From: an uncultured Bacteroidia bacterium
GTDB lineage: Bacteria; Bacteroidota; Bacteroidia; Bacteroidales; F082
Assembly (NCBI GenBank): GCA_902783365.1
Contig: CACZQL010000076.1
Coordinates: 1 to 41,305, forward strand
DNA: 41,305 nucleotides
Direction of reading: 5' to 3'
In this document: in pieces, positions 30,746 to 38,985 of the stretch
Layout: every line of letters starts with the position of its first letter
Position numbering within the stretch: the first letter of the stretch is position 1
Translations under genes and position numbers: made by a program
The notes under the pieces: model-generated
Told to the model about the DNA's origin: nothing
Databases searched by the model: none
Seen by the model: only the letters and a program-made list of their open reading frames with translations

Positions 30746-30994
30746 ATGGAACACGACGGCAACATCCATATCGGTCATCTCATCCAAACGCAGCTGAAAG
30801 CGGACCAGCGCAGCGTGGGCTGGCTGGCACGTGAGATAGGCTGCACCCGTAACCATGTTTACAAAATCTTCAAAAAAACCTCACTCGACACCGACTTGCT
30901 GCTCCTGATATCCAAAGCCATGCAGTTCAATTTCTTCCGTTACTACACCTCCGAAATCCTCGAAAACATGAAGCTAAGGATGGGGGATGACTAA
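30746..30994 (+). CDS. Small helix-turn-helix protein, copy 1
   Basis: This protein has 82 residues from the ATG at 30746 (MEHDGNIHIGHLIQ). An upstream in-frame ATG at 30683 gives 103 residues, but the extra part does not match the second copy. The core reads LKADQRSVGWLAREIGCTRNHVYKIFKK, a helix-turn-helix of the XRE-like kind found in many small Bacteroidota regulators, then an FFRYYTSEIL tail. It should bind DNA; its target is unknown. It is about 550 bp upstream of a near-duplicate (31299-31550), and a long hairpin precedes it. Confidence 0.72.
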   Translation: MEHDGNIHIGHLIQTQLKADQRSVGWLAREIGCTRNHVYKIFKKTSLDTDLLLLISKAMQFNFFRYYTSEILENMKLRMGDD

Positions 30995-31298
30995 AAGAAA
31001 ATATTCTTTTTTGCTTTATGAAAATCTCCATACGAGTTAGAAAAGATACAGCAAGGAAAACGCAAAAGAGTGAGACATGGAAAATAACATCGTGAAAATC
31101 ATGTTGTGGAGCCAAGAGGTTGGAAGCTTGTTTTGGGATTCACGTCGCAAACGGTCGGTGTTCAGCTATCATCCCAGTCATTGATGCTTAAAGCGGTGAT
31201 GCCTTTCTTTTTGCCTGCAATAGTGTTTCCACCCGGGGCACCAAATGGATGAAATGGATGGGCCTCAACGGTTTTTCTCGTATTATTTTTGCGCCATC
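30995..31298. other. 304-bp gap between the two small HTH genes
   Basis: No gene or clear hairpin is seen. A short GTGGAGCCAAG stretch (31105-31115) also occurs ahead of the first HTH gene, at 30715-30725. The -7 box of the second gene is at the end of this gap. Confidence 0.5.
31284..31291 (+). promoter_or_regulatory. Possible -7 box for the second small HTH gene
   Basis: TATTTTTG ends 7 bp before the ATG at 31299, a spacing like that of the U32-family gene promoter (4 bp). Confidence 0.45.
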
Positions 31299-31550
31299 AT
31301 GAATGGCAATCATAACCATATCCATATCGGACATCTCATCCAAGCCCAGCTGAAAGCCGACAAGCGCAGCGTGGGCTGGCTGGCGCGCGAGATCGGATGC
31401 ACCCGCAACAATGTCTATAAGATCTTCAACAAAGCCTCTTTGGACAGCGACCTGGTGTTCCGTGTCTCCAAAGCCATGCAGTTCAACTTTTTCCGCTATT
31501 ACACGGAAGAACTCACCAAAACAATGATGGATCGGATGGGGGAGGGTTGA
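31299..31550 (+). CDS. Small helix-turn-helix protein, copy 2
   Basis: This protein has 83 residues from the ATG at 31299 (MNGNHNHIHIGHLIQ). An ATG at 31245 would add 18 residues not shared with copy 1. It is nearly the same protein as copy 1 through the helix-turn-helix (LKADKRSVGWLAREIGCTRN) and the MQFNFFRYYT tail. Changes cluster at the linker after the recognition helix (KASLDSDLVFRVSKAM against KTSLDTDLLLLISKAM). It was probably made by tandem duplication. A beta-barrel protein gene follows 70 bp later. Confidence 0.72.
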   Translation: MNGNHNHIHIGHLIQAQLKADKRSVGWLAREIGCTRNNVYKIFNKASLDSDLVFRVSKAMQFNFFRYYTEELTKTMMDRMGEG

Positions 31551-31620
31551 AACTGAACCAAAAACAATCATATATAATCACTTTTACAGTTGCGCCCGAC
31601 ACGAACCAAGGGAAAAAACA

Positions 31621-32142
31621 ATGATGAAACGCTTACTTTTAACAGGATTGCTTGCGCTTATCCTGGGAGGTTCCACCCTGCAAGCACAACAAACCACAAC
31701 CACCTCAACGCCCAAACGGACGCCCAACAAATTTGCCGTTGCGTTCCAAATGCCTTACAATGGCAACAAACTGGGAGCAGGCCTGAGGTTTTCGTATGAC
31801 TTCACCGACCTTCTCCGGTTTTCCGTGGACGCAGACGGTTATTTCTACACCGTCAAAGGAGGGTTCATAGGAAGGGTGATGGACTTGAATCCCAATCTCA
31901 ATTTTATTTTTGGAAACGGCGATTTCCATTTCTATCTGATCGCCGGCGCTTACTTCACAATGGGCCATTCCATTTTTTTGGAGGTCGTTACTAACTCCAT
32001 GGGCTTCGGGCTTGGCCTGAATGCGGGTTTTGGCATGGAATACCAAATCACCGAAAGCATCAGGGTCTTCCTGGAACAACAAGCCAGCCTCGGTCTCATT
32101 TCATCATGGATGCCCAAAGTGGGATGCGCTTATTGTTTTTAA
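31621..32142 (+). CDS. Small outer-membrane beta-barrel-like protein
   Basis: This protein has 173 residues, with two adjacent ATGs at 31621 and 31624. A signal peptide with a likely signal peptidase I site after LQA (residue about 22) is followed by alternating hydrophobic strands (KFAVAFQMPY, GAGLRFSYDF, LNFIFGNGDFHFYLIAGAYF, GFGLGLNAGFGMEY) typical of small outer-membrane barrels, ending in an aromatic residue. The specific family is not recognised. Confidence 0.6.
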   Translation: MMKRLLLTGLLALILGGSTLQAQQTTTTSTPKRTPNKFAVAFQMPYNGNKLGAGLRFSYDFTDLLRFSVDADGYFYTVKGGFIGRVMDLNPNLNFIFGNGDFHFYLIAGAYFTMGHSIFLEVVTNSMGFGLGLNAGFGMEYQITESIRVFLEQQASLGLISSWMPKVGCAYCF

Positions 32143-32193
32143 GACTTTAAGAAAACACCTTATTAATATTTAATCAATTTAATTATTTTAGCC

Positions 32194-32640
32194 ATGAAAA
32201 AAGCAAGATTCTTAATCGCATTATGCGCAACGTTGCTGCTTGTCAACTTCACCTCATGTTCCAAAGACGTTGAACCCGACCCGACACCCGAGGAGCCTCA
32301 GCCCACGGAGGAGTTTTCAATCATCGGGAAATGGATTTCCCTAAAATGGGAAGAAATTGATGACGGGGAAATTGAGGTGGAAAACACGAATGAATACTAC
32401 GTCATTTTCACGGAATCAGAGGCAAAATTCTATCTCTACGATTGCAACGAGGACGAAACCATTGACTCAGACTACCGTTTTAAGGAAGGTGATGACAGCA
32501 TCATCTATTTCCAAAAAGCCTACGATGACTATGGTTATAAGATAGTCGGAAAAGTGTATGAAGCTGAAAGGCAACTCGTTGTTGAGGTAAGGGGCTACGA
32601 AGATGGTAGTTTTCAACGCTATTATTTTTGGAAACCATAA
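32194..32640 (+). CDS. Small lipoprotein, lipocalin-like
   Basis: This 148-residue protein has a signal peptide and lipobox FTSC (Cys at about 23), then a Pro/Glu-rich linker (PDPTPEEPQPTEEF) typical of Bacteroidota surface lipoproteins, whose acidic residues after the Cys may act as an export signal. The rest begins IIGKWISLKWEEI, then short strands to YYFWKP, resembling lipocalin-like domains. The ligand is unknown. It starts 51 bp after the beta-barrel gene and may be co-transcribed with it. Confidence 0.65.
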   Translation: MKKARFLIALCATLLLVNFTSCSKDVEPDPTPEEPQPTEEFSIIGKWISLKWEEIDDGEIEVENTNEYYVIFTESEAKFYLYDCNEDETIDSDYRFKEGDDSIIYFQKAYDDYGYKIVGKVYEAERQLVVEVRGYEDGSFQRYYFWKP

Positions 32641-32650
32641 AACAGCTTCT

Positions 32651-33862
32651 TCATTGACCGCTAGCCTCCAACTCCTTCTCCAATTGCCTCTTGATCTTTC
32701 TGTACTCCTTCTGATAATAGTCTATGACCTCCCGGGAGGCTTTCTCATAGGCAGGCTTGGAGCTTTTGGACAGGTGCATGGTGTCGAGTTTCTCCTTGAT
32801 GATATCCTTGCTGGTGGATAGGGCATTCCCCATAAAAAACTCCACAGTCTCCAAACGTTTTTTGGCATCGTAACCATTGGCATCAGAATAAGCATCAAAA
32901 ACTCCATGGATACCTTCATACCAATAAAAAAAGTTGGGGGCCAGCGCGTTTTGCAGCTCGTTCTTGAAAATCGCCAGCGAGTCGTCAAGGGTGAGCTCGG
33001 GCTTGGGCTCAGCGATGAAAACCGTGTCGGTTTGCACAATATATAAGGTGTCGTGCTGGACGGGAAGGGCTTCGCTGAGTCTGCCGCCCCCCGAAAGCAT
33101 CCAAACGAGCCCGCCCATCATGCCCGCCGCCACGACCCACCAAGGCCAACGCTTGGGCTGGAGGGCTTTTCTCAAGGCTTCCACGCTCTGGAAACGCTCT
33201 TTCGGGTTCTCTTTCAAACAGCGTTTGAGGATTGCCGGACGGGCTAATTGAAATCGCTCCATGACCTTGCCCAACGCGTAAATATCGGTGGCCGCGGTGA
33301 TGAGTTGGTTTTGGCGGCGCAGCTGTTCGGGCGCGCAATAGTCGCGGCTGAAACCCCCTTCCTGAAGATAACCCTCCGTCCAGCCAAAGCCGAGGTCGAT
33401 GAGCTTCACGTGATGACCTTTGTTGGTGATGAGGATGTTGCCGGGCTTCAAGTCGAGATGCAGCATTCCCTTGCCGTGAAGATAGGCCAGGGCATCCAAC
33501 AACTCGTCCAACAGCTGTCGTCGGCTCTTTTTGTCGTTGAGGAATTCGGGATGTTGCAGGACATATTGCTCCAAATTTTCGCCATCGACATAATCCATCT
33601 TGATGAAAGGCCCTTTTTCGTCGTGAGCGTAGTCGAAATAACGCACAATGTTGGGATGCTCCAACTCGATGCCGAGCGCATATTCCTTTTGAAATAATGC
33701 CAGGTATTCCTCGGAGTGGCGATACTGGGGCTTGGGACGTTTGATGCAATAAGCGCGGTGGCTGATGACACGTTTGTAGCAGTCGGCGGTGCCGCCGCCG
33801 TCGAAAAAGACTTCGCCGCTGTCGTCGGCGGGTCTGGAGGTAAATTCGGAATCTTCAATCAT
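32651..33862 (-). CDS. Transmembrane Ser/Thr protein kinase
   Basis: This protein has 403 residues from the ATG at 33862, which overlaps the upstream regulator's stop by 8 bp. The cytoplasmic kinase domain has the ATP lysine K41 (AYCIKR), a catalytic loop HLDLKPGN (D137, K139, N142) in place of HRD, and DLG at 156-158 in place of DFG. The usual Gly loop is short (DGGGTADCYK). After about residue 240 a membrane helix (WWVVAAGMMGGLVWML) is followed by a periplasmic domain of about 140 residues rich in charged helices. It resembles PknB-type bacterial kinases in layout, without PASTA repeats. Co-expression with the upstream gene suggests that protein is a partner or substrate. Confidence 0.82.
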   Translation of the reverse strand: MIEDSEFTSRPADDSGEVFFDGGGTADCYKRVISHRAYCIKRPKPQYRHSEEYLALFQKEYALGIELEHPNIVRYFDYAHDEKGPFIKMDYVDGENLEQYVLQHPEFLNDKKSRRQLLDELLDALAYLHGKGMLHLDLKPGNILITNKGHHVKLIDLGFGWTEGYLQEGGFSRDYCAPEQLRRQNQLITAATDIYALGKVMERFQLARPAILKRCLKENPKERFQSVEALRKALQPKRWPWWVVAAGMMGGLVWMLSGGGRLSEALPVQHDTLYIVQTDTVFIAEPKPELTLDDSLAIFKNELQNALAPNFFYWYEGIHGVFDAYSDANGYDAKKRLETVEFFMGNALSTSKDIIKEKLDTMHLSKSSKPAYEKASREVIDYYQKEYRKIKRQLEKELEASGQ

Positions 33863-34430
33863 CGTGAGGGTCTTCAATGGTGAACAACTTCAGTCCGTTT
33901 TGTTTGCCGGCGATATAGCACAGCTCGTTGCCGTCGGCGTCGCGCAGGGGTTGGCCTTGCCTTACGATGTGCGACACCTCCAAGGGATAATCGAGGCGGA
34001 AATGATGGATGCTGATCTCGTCGCCGGCAAGGAGTTTCCCGTGTTGGCTTTCGGTGACCAGAAACCGGTTCTCGCCGACGCAAAGGAGCCGGATCTTGCG
34101 GTTGGGTAGCCATTCCGCTTCCACGGTGGCCCCTACCTTGATTTCGTCGGCGCAAACCGCCTTCTCAATCCAGTCGCTGTCGGAAGGTTGCATCCCCGTC
34201 AACTCCTCCCAGGAGGCGTGGCCGAGATAATGGGCCAGGGCGTCGAGGGTGGTTTTCCGTGCCGTGATGGGCTCTTTGGCGTACCCCATCAGCCGTTTCA
34301 AAGTGTTGACCCCCAGACGGTCGTTGGCGGGAAATGATTCCGACAGCACCTCGAAATCCTTGGCGCGCGTGAAATCCATGCCCGACTTTTGCTTGATTTG
34401 CTCGATAATGGATAGAGGAAGCATAATCAT
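33855..34430 (-). CDS. Unidentified protein upstream of and overlapping the kinase
   Basis: This protein has 191 residues from the ATG at 34430 (MIMLPLSIIEQIK); an ATG at 34424 is also possible. The longer open frame upstream passes through the promoter and is not protein-like. Residues 1-80 are helical (FEVLSESFPANDRLGVNTLKRLMGYAKE, TTLDALAHYLGHASWEEL) and resemble a DNA-binding or adaptor helix bundle. Residues 100-190 look like a small beta-barrel (KVGATVEAEWLPNRKIRLLCVGENRFLV). The 8-bp overlap with the kinase start suggests translational coupling and a joint function. The family is not recognised. Confidence 0.6.
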   Translation of the reverse strand: MIMLPLSIIEQIKQKSGMDFTRAKDFEVLSESFPANDRLGVNTLKRLMGYAKEPITARKTTLDALAHYLGHASWEELTGMQPSDSDWIEKAVCADEIKVGATVEAEWLPNRKIRLLCVGENRFLVTESQHGKLLAGDEISIHHFRLDYPLEVSHIVRQGQPLRDADGNELCYIAGKQNGLKLFTIEDPHDD

Positions 34431-34440
34431 TTTTTTGGGG

Positions 34441-34448
34441 CAAAAGTA
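34441..34448 (-). promoter_or_regulatory. -7 box for the regulator-kinase pair
   Basis: The minus strand reads TACTTTTG, matching TAnnTTTG, 10 bp before the ATG at 34430. Confidence 0.6.
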
Positions 34449-34492
34449 CGATTTTTTATAACGGAAAGTATCTCCAATAATGGATAGAATAA

Positions 34493-35059
34493 CTAAAACG
34501 CCACCCCAACCCTGAATCCCGCCGTGAAGGCGAAAGGGGTTTGGTCGTTCCATCCGATGAAGCCATGATGGTAGTTGCTGTGGTTGCTGTTGCCCGTGGC
34601 AAGTCCAAGGCCGCCATAAAGATCGAAAACAAACCAATTCAACACCCAGTCGTACCCCAACACTCCCATCAGGGCCAGCCGATCCACCTTCAGCCTCCCT
34701 CGTGGGTCGTGATTGTAATGATAGGTTGAGTAGCAGAGCTCGGGCTTCACATAAAACCCGCAAAGTTGGTTGAAGGCGTTCCTGGCATTGGGAAGGATGA
34801 ACTTGTAGGCCAACCGCCAGGCAGTGCCGCGAGGATCGCTGTTCTTGAGTTTGTCGAAACCCCAGCCGATGACCCCCGCCGTAAACTCCACGCTCTGGTA
34901 TTTGCGCACCCACCGCTCGTAGGTGACCTTGGTTGTGCCACTTGCCAACGAAAGCAACGCCACCTTCACCTCGTTCTTCCGCATCTTCGGCAACTCCTGC
35001 TGAGGAAAAGCCATCAAAGTGATGCCCAGTAAGGATATTATAATCAATAGGTTTTTCAT
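34493..35059 (-). CDS. Outer-membrane beta-barrel-like protein
   Basis: This 188-residue protein has a signal peptide (cleavage near residue 19-20) and about eight amphipathic strands such as VKVALLSLASGTTKVTYERWV, AWRLAYKFIL, CGFYVKPELCYSTY, WFVFDLYGGLGLATG and FAFTAGFRVGVAF. The final Phe is the usual outer-membrane barrel C-terminal signal. It resembles small Bacteroidota DUF3575-type barrels; function unknown. A two-hairpin repeat lies upstream of the start. Confidence 0.65.
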   Translation of the reverse strand: MKNLLIIISLLGITLMAFPQQELPKMRKNEVKVALLSLASGTTKVTYERWVRKYQSVEFTAGVIGWGFDKLKNSDPRGTAWRLAYKFILPNARNAFNQLCGFYVKPELCYSTYHYNHDPRGRLKVDRLALMGVLGYDWVLNWFVFDLYGGLGLATGNSNHSNYHHGFIGWNDQTPFAFTAGFRVGVAF

Positions 35060-35102
35060 TGTTTTCGAATTTAGATTCCTATTACACTCGGTTCACATCC
35101 AT

Positions 35103-35188
35103 ATATTGCCAGGGGTATACACCCCTGTCTATTATTTTGTCGCCCCTACGGGGCTCCGCTCTAAACTCTAAACTCTGAACTCTCAACT
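35103..35188. repeat. Two-hairpin REP-like repeat and CTAAACT array
   Basis: Hairpin one pairs 35110-35116 (CAGGGGT) with 35121-35127; hairpin two pairs 35142-35146 (GCCCC) with 35150-35154. They are followed by short-period CTAAACT/CTGAACT units at 35161-35188. The element sits between the beta-barrel gene start and the carboxyltransferase stop. Confidence 0.6.
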
Positions 35189-36794
35189 ACATCCTAAAGA
35201 CTCCGAACTGCTGCTGCGGGAAGGGCTGGTTCAACGAGGCCGCGATGCCCAAGGCCAGAATCTTGCGCGTGTCGATGGGGTCGATGATGCCGTCGTCCCA
35301 CAAACGGGCCGTGCTGTAAAAGGCCGAGCCTTCGTAGTCGTATTTGGCCAGGATTTCTTTCTTCAGCTGCGCAATCTCATCCTTCGGGACCTCCAAGCCC
35401 TTGTATTTATATTGGTCCTCCTTCACAGTGGCCAACACACTGGCCGCCTGCTCGCCACCCATGACCGAGATCTTGGCGTTGGGCCACATGAACAGTAACC
35501 TCGGGCTGTAGGCCCTGCCCGCCATGCCGTAGTTGCCCGCACCGAAGGAACCGCCAAAAATCACCGTGAACTTCGGCACGTTGGCGTTCGACACGGCGTG
35601 GACCATCTTGGCCCCGTCCTTGGCGATGCCCCCCTGCTCGTACTGCTTGCCCACCATGAAGCCCGTGATGTTCTGCAAAAACACCAACGGGATGTTGCGC
35701 TGGCAGCACAGCTCGATGAAATGGGTGGCCTTCAAGGCCGACTCAGAGAACAACACGCCGAAGTTGGCGATGACACCCACCGGGAACCCCATCAGATGCG
35801 CGAAGCCGCACACCAAGGTGGTGGCGTAGCGCGACTTGAACTCCTGGAAACGGCTGCCATCGACGATGCGGGCGATGACTTCGCGGGGGTCGGTGAGCTT
35901 GTGGAAGTCGATGGGCGCCAGGCCGTAAAGCTCATGTGGGTCGTATAAAGGCGCCTCCACCGGCAGGTTGTCGAGCTTCTGGCGGTGCGACTTCTCCAAA
36001 GTCTTGAAGATGTTGCGGCAGATTTGCAAGGCGTGCTGGTCGTTCTCGGCCAAATGGTCGGCCACGCCCGAGACGCTGGTGTGCATCTCGCCGCCGCCAA
36101 GCTCTTCCGCCGTCACCACCTCGCCCGTGGCGGCTTTCACCAACGGAGGACCGCCGAGATAGATGGTGCCCTGGTTGCGCACAATGATGGTCTCGTCGCT
36201 CATGGCCGGCACGTAAGCGCCGCCCGCGGTGCACATGCCCATCACGATGGCGATCTGCGGGATGCCCATGGCCGACATCCTCGCCTGGTTGTAGAAGAAA
36301 CGCCCGAAATGGTCGCGGTCGGGAAACACCGTGTCCTGCTCGGGCAGGAAAGCCCCGCCGCTGTCCACCATATACACGCAGGGAAGATGGTTCTCCATGG
36401 CGATCTCCTGGGCGCGAAGGTGCTTCTTCACCGTATATTGCATGTAAGTGCCTCCCTTCACCGTGGCGTCGTTGGCCACAATGACCGCCTCGCGGCCCTG
36501 GATGACCCCGATGCCGGTGACGATGCCCGCCGAAGGGAAGTCGTTGTTATAGGTGTCGTAGGCCGCCATCGGCGAAAGCTCCAAAAAAGGCGTGTTCGGG
36601 TCGATGAGCAGGTCGATGCGCTCACGGGCCAACAGCTTGTTGCGCTTCTTGTGCTTGGCCACCGCCGCCTCGCCGCCGCCCTGCATCGAGGCCGCCATCG
36701 CCTCACGGTATCGCGCCATCAACGAGAGCATGTTCCGCTCGTTTTGCTTGAACTCCTCCGAGTCGGTCTTGATGTTCGATTTCAGGATTTGCAT
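35187..36794 (-). CDS. mccB: Acyl-CoA carboxylase carboxyltransferase subunit (probably methylcrotonyl-CoA)
   Basis: This protein has 535 residues from the ATG at 36794 (MQILKSNIK). It transfers a carboxyl group from biotin to an acyl-CoA. Two crotonase-fold halves are evident: [62 protein letters not shown], and in the C-terminal half [33 protein letters not shown] and [16 protein letters not shown]. These blocks and the length fit the methylcrotonyl-CoA (leucine degradation) branch better than propionyl-CoA, but the substrate is inferred. No biotin carboxylase or biotin carrier gene is next to it. A TAATTTTG box lies 21 bp upstream. Confidence 0.85.
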   Translation of the reverse strand: MQILKSNIKTDSEEFKQNERNMLSLMARYREAMAASMQGGGEAAVAKHKKRNKLLARERIDLLIDPNTPFLELSPMAAYDTYNNDFPSAGIVTGIGVIQGREAVIVANDATVKGGTYMQYTVKKHLRAQEIAMENHLPCVYMVDSGGAFLPEQDTVFPDRDHFGRFFYNQARMSAMGIPQIAIVMGMCTAGGAYVPAMSDETIIVRNQGTIYLGGPPLVKAATGEVVTAEELGGGEMHTSVSGVADHLAENDQHALQICRNIFKTLEKSHRQKLDNLPVEAPLYDPHELYGLAPIDFHKLTDPREVIARIVDGSRFQEFKSRYATTLVCGFAHLMGFPVGVIANFGVLFSESALKATHFIELCCQRNIPLVFLQNITGFMVGKQYEQGGIAKDGAKMVHAVSNANVPKFTVIFGGSFGAGNYGMAGRAYSPRLLFMWPNAKISVMGGEQAASVLATVKEDQYKYKGLEVPKDEIAQLKKEILAKYDYEGSAFYSTARLWDDGIIDPIDTRKILALGIAASLNQPFPQQQFGVFRM

Positions 36795-36815
36795 CTTAAA
36801 AATGGTTTGAAATGA

Positions 36816-36823
36816 CAAAATTA
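36816..36823 (-). promoter_or_regulatory. -7 box for the carboxyltransferase gene
   Basis: The minus strand reads TAATTTTG, 21 bp before the ATG at 36794. It excludes a longer N-terminus that would start at 36818. Confidence 0.55.
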
Positions 36824-36837
36824 CTAAAAACTTTCAT

Positions 36838-36877
36838 TAAATCCCCCTAAATTCTGAATTCTAAATGCTAAATTCTG
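36838..36877. repeat. TAAATTC short-period repeat against the ftsX -7 box
   Basis: Units such as TAAATTCTGAATTC and TAAATGCTAAATTC fill the gap and stop at 36877, one base before TACCTTTG. This is the same arrangement as at 2087-2126. Confidence 0.65.
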
Positions 36878-36885
36878 TACCTTTG
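36878..36885 (+). promoter_or_regulatory. -7 box for the ftsX cluster
   Basis: TACCTTTG lies 18 bp before the ftsX ATG at 36904. Confidence 0.7.
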
Positions 36886-36903
36886 CACTCCAAAAGCATA
36901 AGG

Positions 36904-37782
36904 ATGTCAGAAAAAAACACAAACAACCGCCGTGTGGCCGGCTCTTACGCCATGTCGCTGGTGAGCATCACCCTGGTACTCTTTCTCCTCGGGGTGTTCG
37001 CCATGTTCGTCATGCATGCCCGCAAGCTCTCCAACCACATCAAGGAGAACATCGGCTTCGAGATCGTGGTGAACAGTAACGTCAAGGAAGCCAATATCCT
37101 GCGCCTCCAAAAGGAACTCGACGCCATGCCCGCCGTGAAATCCACGGAATACATCACCAAGGACGAAGCCATCAGCCGCCTCAGCGAGGACCTCGGCGAG
37201 GACTTCCTGCAATGGATCGGCAACGAGGCCAACCCCCTGCTGCCCTCCATCGACGTGCGCTTCCACGCGGCCTACGCCAACAACGACAGCATCGCGGCCA
37301 TCGAGGCCCTGCTGCACGAAAACCCCGATGTCAAAGAGGTCTATTACCAAAAGTCGCTCGTCGATCTCATCAACCACAACATCAATAAAATCGCTACCGT
37401 GCTCATGGTCGTCAGCGCCATTCTGCTGGTCATCGCCATCGCATTGATACGCAACACTATACGACTCTCCATCTACGCCAAACGCTTCCTCGTGAGAAGC
37501 ATGCAGCTCGTGGGAGCCACCGAGAGCTTCATCCGCCGGCCCTTCCTCCGTTCCGGAGTTATCCAAGGCTTCCTCGGTGGGGTACTGGCCGACATCTTCC
37601 TCGCGCTCATCCTTTACGGGGTCTCCAAGCGCCTGCCCGACCTCGCCCTGGTGCAGGACACCACCGCCATCGTCGCCATCTTCGTGGGCGTCGTCGCCCT
37701 GGGCGTCGTCCTGGCCTGGCTCTCCACCCGCGCCGCCCTCGACAAGTTCCTGAACGCCAACCTTGAAAAACTTTACGCATAA
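36904..37782 (+). CDS. ftsX: Cell-division protein FtsX
   Basis: This protein has 292 residues from the ATG at 36904 (MSEKNTNNRR). It has FtsX topology: a first membrane helix (about 20-42), a periplasmic domain (about 45-165, with TKDEAISRLSEDLGEDFLQWI), then three more helices. FtsX is the membrane partner of the ATPase FtsE and controls cell-wall hydrolases at division; ftsE is not in this window. It leads the cluster of DUF3098, uppP, truB and queA seen in many Bacteroidota. DUF3098 begins 10 bp after the stop. Confidence 0.9.
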   Translation: MSEKNTNNRRVAGSYAMSLVSITLVLFLLGVFAMFVMHARKLSNHIKENIGFEIVVNSNVKEANILRLQKELDAMPAVKSTEYITKDEAISRLSEDLGEDFLQWIGNEANPLLPSIDVRFHAAYANNDSIAAIEALLHENPDVKEVYYQKSLVDLINHNINKIATVLMVVSAILLVIAIALIRNTIRLSIYAKRFLVRSMQLVGATESFIRRPFLRSGVIQGFLGGVLADIFLALILYGVSKRLPDLALVQDTTAIVAIFVGVVALGVVLAWLSTRAALDKFLNANLEKLYA

Positions 37783-37792
37783 ATATTGAATT

Positions 37793-38071
37793 ATGGCAAA
37801 ACAACCTGAAAAGAAACAAAACACCGCCACACCCGCTAGCTCCGCTGAAGAAGGCAACGCCAAGACCATGCCCTTCGGCAAGATGAACTACCTCCTCGTG
37901 CTGGCCGGCGTCCTGCTCATCGCCCTCGGCATGATCCTCATGATCGGCGGCGGGTCCTCCGACCCCGACGTCTTCAACGAGAAGATGTTCGACTTCCAAC
38001 ATATCACCCTGGCCCCCATCCTCATCCTTCTGGGATTCGTGGTGGAGATCGTGGCCATCTTTAAAAAATGA
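37793..38071 (+). CDS. DUF3098 membrane protein
   Basis: This 92-residue protein has a hydrophilic N-terminus, then two membrane helices (about 33-52 and 70-88) separated by the family block GGGSSDPDVFNEKMFDFQHITLAP. It matches DUF3098, a small Bacteroidota membrane protein of unknown function regularly found beside ftsX and uppP. Such a neighbourhood suggests a role in the cell envelope. A TGCGGAA palindrome begins at its stop codon. Confidence 0.88.
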   Translation: MAKQPEKKQNTATPASSAEEGNAKTMPFGKMNYLLVLAGVLLIALGMILMIGGGSSDPDVFNEKMFDFQHITLAPILILLGFVVEIVAIFKK

Positions 38072-38149
38072 ATGCGAAATTCGGAATGCGGAATGCGGAA
38101 TACCTTGATAGTTTTATTATTCCGCATTCCGCATTCCGAATTCCGAATT
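38071..38149. repeat. TGCGGAA heptamer palindrome, copy 2
   Basis: Perfect 23-bp inverted arms (38079-38101 and 38119-38141) lie around a spacer beginning ACCTTGATAG. It sits inside the ftsX-DUF3098-uppP cluster, 14 bp before uppP. Confidence 0.92.
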
Positions 38150-38163
38150 AAAAATCTTCTCCC

Positions 38164-38985
38164 ATGAACTGGATCCAAGCATTGATTCTGGGCCTCATCC
38201 AAGGGCTCACCGAATACCTCCCCGTCAGCAGCAGCGGACATCTCGCCATCGGTCAAGCCCTCTTCGGCCTTGAGGACGGCGAGGCCAACCTCACCTTCAC
38301 GGTGCTCCTCCACGTGGCCACCGTGCTTAGCACCCTCGTCATCCTCTGGAAAGAGGTGGTGTGGATCGTCAAAGACCTCTTCACGAAACAGTCGTGGAAG
38401 TCGTACCAAGGCCTCAACGAAGGCACCCGCTATTTCATCAACATACTGATTTCCATGATCCCTGTGGCCCTCGTGGGCTTCCTCCTCAAAGACAAGGTGG
38501 AGGAGGTGTTCGGCTCCGGCCTGCTCATCGTGGGTATCATGCTTCTGGTGACGGGCACCCTGCTCACCTTCTCCTACTTCGCCAAACCGCGTCCCAAGGA
38601 AAACATCAGCGGCCTTCACGCCTTCATCATCGGCATCGCCCAGGCCTGCGCCGTGATGCCGGGACTCTCTCGCTCCGGCTCCACCATCGCCACCGGCCTG
38701 CTCCTCGGCAACAAAAAAGAGAAGGTGGCCCAGTTCTCCTTCCTGATGGTCATCCCGCCCATCCTCGGCGAGGCCCTGCTCGATGTGAAAGACATCTTTG
38801 AGGTGGGCTTCAGCGAGGCCATGAGCGGCATCTCACCCGTGGCCGCCCTCGTGGGCTTCCTCGCCGCCTTCGTCTCAGGCTGCCTCGCCTGCAAGTGGAT
38901 GATCAACATCGTCAAGAAAGGCAAACTCGTGTGGTTCGCCGTTTACTGTTTCATCATCGGCACCATCGCCATCATCTTCGCCTGA
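38164..38985 (+). CDS. uppP: Undecaprenyl-diphosphatase
   Basis: This 273-residue membrane protein of the UppP/BacA family removes a phosphate from undecaprenyl diphosphate to recycle the lipid carrier for peptidoglycan and surface glycans. The family signatures are present: [14 protein letters not shown] (starting at residue 14) and [10 protein letters not shown] near residue 165, with about eight hydrophobic helices. It overlaps truB by one base (TGATG), so the two are translationally coupled. Confidence 0.95.
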   Translation: MNWIQALILGLIQGLTEYLPVSSSGHLAIGQALFGLEDGEANLTFTVLLHVATVLSTLVILWKEVVWIVKDLFTKQSWKSYQGLNEGTRYFINILISMIPVALVGFLLKDKVEEVFGSGLLIVGIMLLVTGTLLTFSYFAKPRPKENISGLHAFIIGIAQACAVMPGLSRSGSTIATGLLLGNKKEKVAQFSFLMVIPPILGEALLDVKDIFEVGFSEAMSGISPVAALVGFLAAFVSGCLACKWMINIVKKGKLVWFAVYCFIIGTIAIIFA

